DNA from: Clostridia bacterium
Lineage (GTDB): Bacteria > Bacillota > Clostridia > Christensenellales > Borkfalkiaceae
NCBI GenBank assembly: GCA_900770185.1
Contig: CAAGJM010000036.1
Coordinates: 1 to 22,690 of the forward strand
Direction: 5' to 3'
Length of the DNA stretch: 22,690 nt
In this document: in pieces, positions 21,241-22,690 of the stretch
How the letters are laid out: each line of letters opens with the position of its first letter
Numbering within the stretch: the first letter of the stretch is position 1
Notes under the pieces: model-generated
What the model was told of the DNA's origin: nothing
The model's input: the letters and a program-made list of their open reading frames with translations, nothing else
Database searches by the model: none
Made by a program: the position numbers and the translations under genes

Positions 21241-22601
21241 AGTGGCGCATATTCGTCTTATCGCTCGCGATAAACCTTGTAAGCGTACTTGTTTTCGGCG
21301 TATGCAGCGCGAAAGTTTACTATAATTCGTCCGTTGACGACGGCAAAAACTATCTTCGCGTTTATATGAACGAGTTCGATGAAAATATATATCCCCTCGA
21401 TGGCGACGGGGCGGCGGCGTTTTCCGAAAAGTTAAACGGCGCGCGCGTTACGTTCATGGACGCAAGCGGCAAGGTTATTGCGGACAGCGCGGCTGAAAAT
21501 TATAACTTAGACCACTCCGACCGCGAGGAAATTATCGGCGCGCTCGAAACGGGCGAAGGGTTTTCCGTTCGGTCAAGTTCGACGATGAGCGAAAATATGA
21601 TTTATTACTGCAAAAATTTTGACGGTAACTATCTTATAAGGGTGGCGATTTTCACCGACTCCGGGCTCAATATTTTCGTTAAAACTTTACCGACTCTCGC
21701 GTCGTTTTTAGCGGTCATGGTGTCGTTATCCGTGCTTATAGCGGTGCTTGCGACTAAAGTCGTCGTAAACCCGGTTAAAAAACTTGCGAAAGAAGCCGCC
21801 GAGAGCGAAACCGTCACGTCGGACTACGTAGAATTAAAACCCGTTGCGGATATTTTAAACGCGAGGAACAGGGATATAAAACGCCAGCTTAGCGAGATAA
21901 GCAGAGAAAAGGAACTGGTTTTAAAAGAGCGCGCTTCAAAAGACGAATTTATATCCAACGTCACGCACGAAATGAACACCCCGCTTACGTCTATCCGCGG
22001 TTACGCGGAACTTTTAAGCGCGAATATGATGACGGACGAGCAAAAAGCCGTAGCCTATAAAACCATTTTGACTCAAAGCGAGCGGCTTACGAACTTAATT
22101 GCGTGTATTATAAATTATAGCGAGATAGAAACGGAAAATCTTCCGCCGTACGAAGTCGATTTTTCCGCCATCGCGAAAGAAACGCTTTGCGCGCTTAAAC
22201 CGGAAGCGGACAAACGGAATATTAAAATAATCGAGCATATCGACGACAACGTTATAATTTTATCGCGGCATCAATATTTAAGCGAAATTTTCGGTAACCT
22301 TGTCAGAAACGCCGTTAAGTATAATAAGGACGGCGGCGAGATAGATATAACTTTGAATAGCGGCGAACTTATAGTTAAAGATACGGGCGTAGGGATAGCG
22401 GAAGAAAACATGAGCAAAGTATTTTCAAGGTTCTTTACCGCGGATAAGTCGCACGGCGGAAAAAACGGCGGCTTCGGGTTAGGGCTTGCGGTTGTCAAAA
22501 AGATATGTGAAAAGCAGGGCTTTAAAATATCGGTCGAAAGCGCTCTCGGTGTCGGCAGCGTATTCACCGTTAAATTTAGGGAAAACACTCTTTATCACTA
22601 A
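21237..22601 (+). CDS. PhoR-like sensor histidine kinase with repeat-derived C-terminus
   Basis: Membrane kinase of 454 residues. One membrane segment lies at about 5-25, an extracytoplasmic sensor region at about 27-148, and a second membrane segment at about 150-178. A coiled linker follows, then HisKA with phospho-accepting His244 (SNVTHEMNTPLTS) and a HATPase domain: N box NLVRNAVKYNKDGG, G1 KDTGVGI, F box FSRFF, G2 GGFGLGLAVVKK. The catalytic core is complete. The natural end VGSVFTVKF (439-447) is typical of the family; the final seven residues RENTLYH and the TAA are encoded by the terminal inverted repeat of copy D (from 22577). The native tail was therefore replaced by insertion, losing probably only a few residues. 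The partner is the preceding response regulator. Confidence 0.93.
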   Translation: MKWRIFVLSLAINLVSVLVFGVCSAKVYYNSSVDDGKNYLRVYMNEFDENIYPLDGDGAAAFSEKLNGARVTFMDASGKVIADSAAENYNLDHSDREEIIGALETGEGFSVRSSSTMSENMIYYCKNFDGNYLIRVAIFTDSGLNIFVKTLPTLASFLAVMVSLSVLIAVLATKVVVNPVKKLAKEAAESETVTSDYVELKPVADILNARNRDIKRQLSEISREKELVLKERASKDEFISNVTHEMNTPLTSIRGYAELLSANMMTDEQKAVAYKTILTQSERLTNLIACIINYSEIETENLPPYEVDFSAIAKETLCALKPEADKRNIKIIEHIDDNVIILSRHQYLSEIFGNLVRNAVKYNKDGGEIDITLNSGELIVKDTGVGIAEENMSKVFSRFFTADKSHGGKNGGFGLGLAVVKKICEKQGFKISVESALGVGSVFTVKFRENTLYH

Positions 22602-22690
22602 CTATTTTTGCGGGCATAAATCGGTTTTTGCTGTGTTAAACTCCCGTCAATGTACGGCAAGTACAATTTCGGTCGTTTGCCTTGCAAAAA
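22577..22690 (+). repeat. MITE-like element, copy D (cut by window end)
   Basis: It begins TAGGGAAAACACTC then TTTATCACTAA and follows copy B almost base for base (CTATTTTTGCGGGCATAAAT, CGGTTTTTGCTGTGTTAAAC, TTTCGGTCGTTTGCC) to the window edge. It is inserted in the last codons of the histidine kinase gene. Near-identity to copy B suggests recent movement or gene conversion. Confidence 0.85.

Overview
The window looks like a chromosomal segment of a low-to-mid GC anaerobic Firmicute, most likely an uncultured gut-type Clostridia lineage. This is inferred from the A+T-rich sigma-A-type promoters, purine-rich ribosome binding sites, Clostridia-like variants of AroA and AroC, CCA-encoding tRNA genes, and abundant short dispersed repeats. 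No species can be named from sequence alone.

The centre (about 4.0-12.3 kb) is one tightly packed aromatic amino acid operon on the + strand: aroF (DAHP synthase with an N-terminal regulatory domain), tyrA, aroB, aroA, aroC, pheA (chorismate mutase-prephenate dehydratase-ACT), a fused aroE-aroK, and aroQ. All seven shikimate steps plus both the Phe and Tyr branches are present, and no Trp gene is. Upstream is the most striking signal of the window. A consensus promoter (TTGACA-17-TATACT) is followed by an 18-codon leader peptide, MLKNIFAFYYEYFFGKPY, with 4 Phe and 4 Tyr but no Trp. Mutually exclusive RNA hairpins and an intrinsic terminator follow before aroF. This is the layout of a ribosome-mediated transcription attenuator sensing Phe/Tyr charging. 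A class I/II aminotransferase is transcribed divergently from the same intergenic region.

Left flank (1-3.66 kb): a ZIP-family metal transporter, a block of REP-like repeats, tRNA-Leu(UAA), a small Xre-type regulator divergent from the N-terminal fossil of a DNA adenine methyltransferase, and the aminotransferase. Right flank (12.4-22.6 kb): tRNA-Pro(CGG), an NCS2/AzgA-type purine permease, a TRIC/UPF0126 membrane protein, a lipoprotein with four CxxC repeats and a transglutaminase-like domain, a FucO-like iron alcohol dehydrogenase, and a Na/phosphate cotransporter followed by a PhoB/PhoR-like two-component pair.

The second theme is a family of small non-coding elements with conserved terminal inverted repeats (TAGGGAAAACAyTC...) flanked by TA. 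There are four copies: 1-404, cut by the window edge; 3684-3976; 17085-17261; and 22577-22690, cut by the edge. Two solo end-like palindromes (14184-14201, 20553-20578) are also present. One copy supplies the last seven codons and the stop of the histidine kinase, one lies in the predicted 5' leader of the aminotransferase, and one carries a nested second module that also occurs at the 3' end of the TRIC-family gene. None encodes a transposase.
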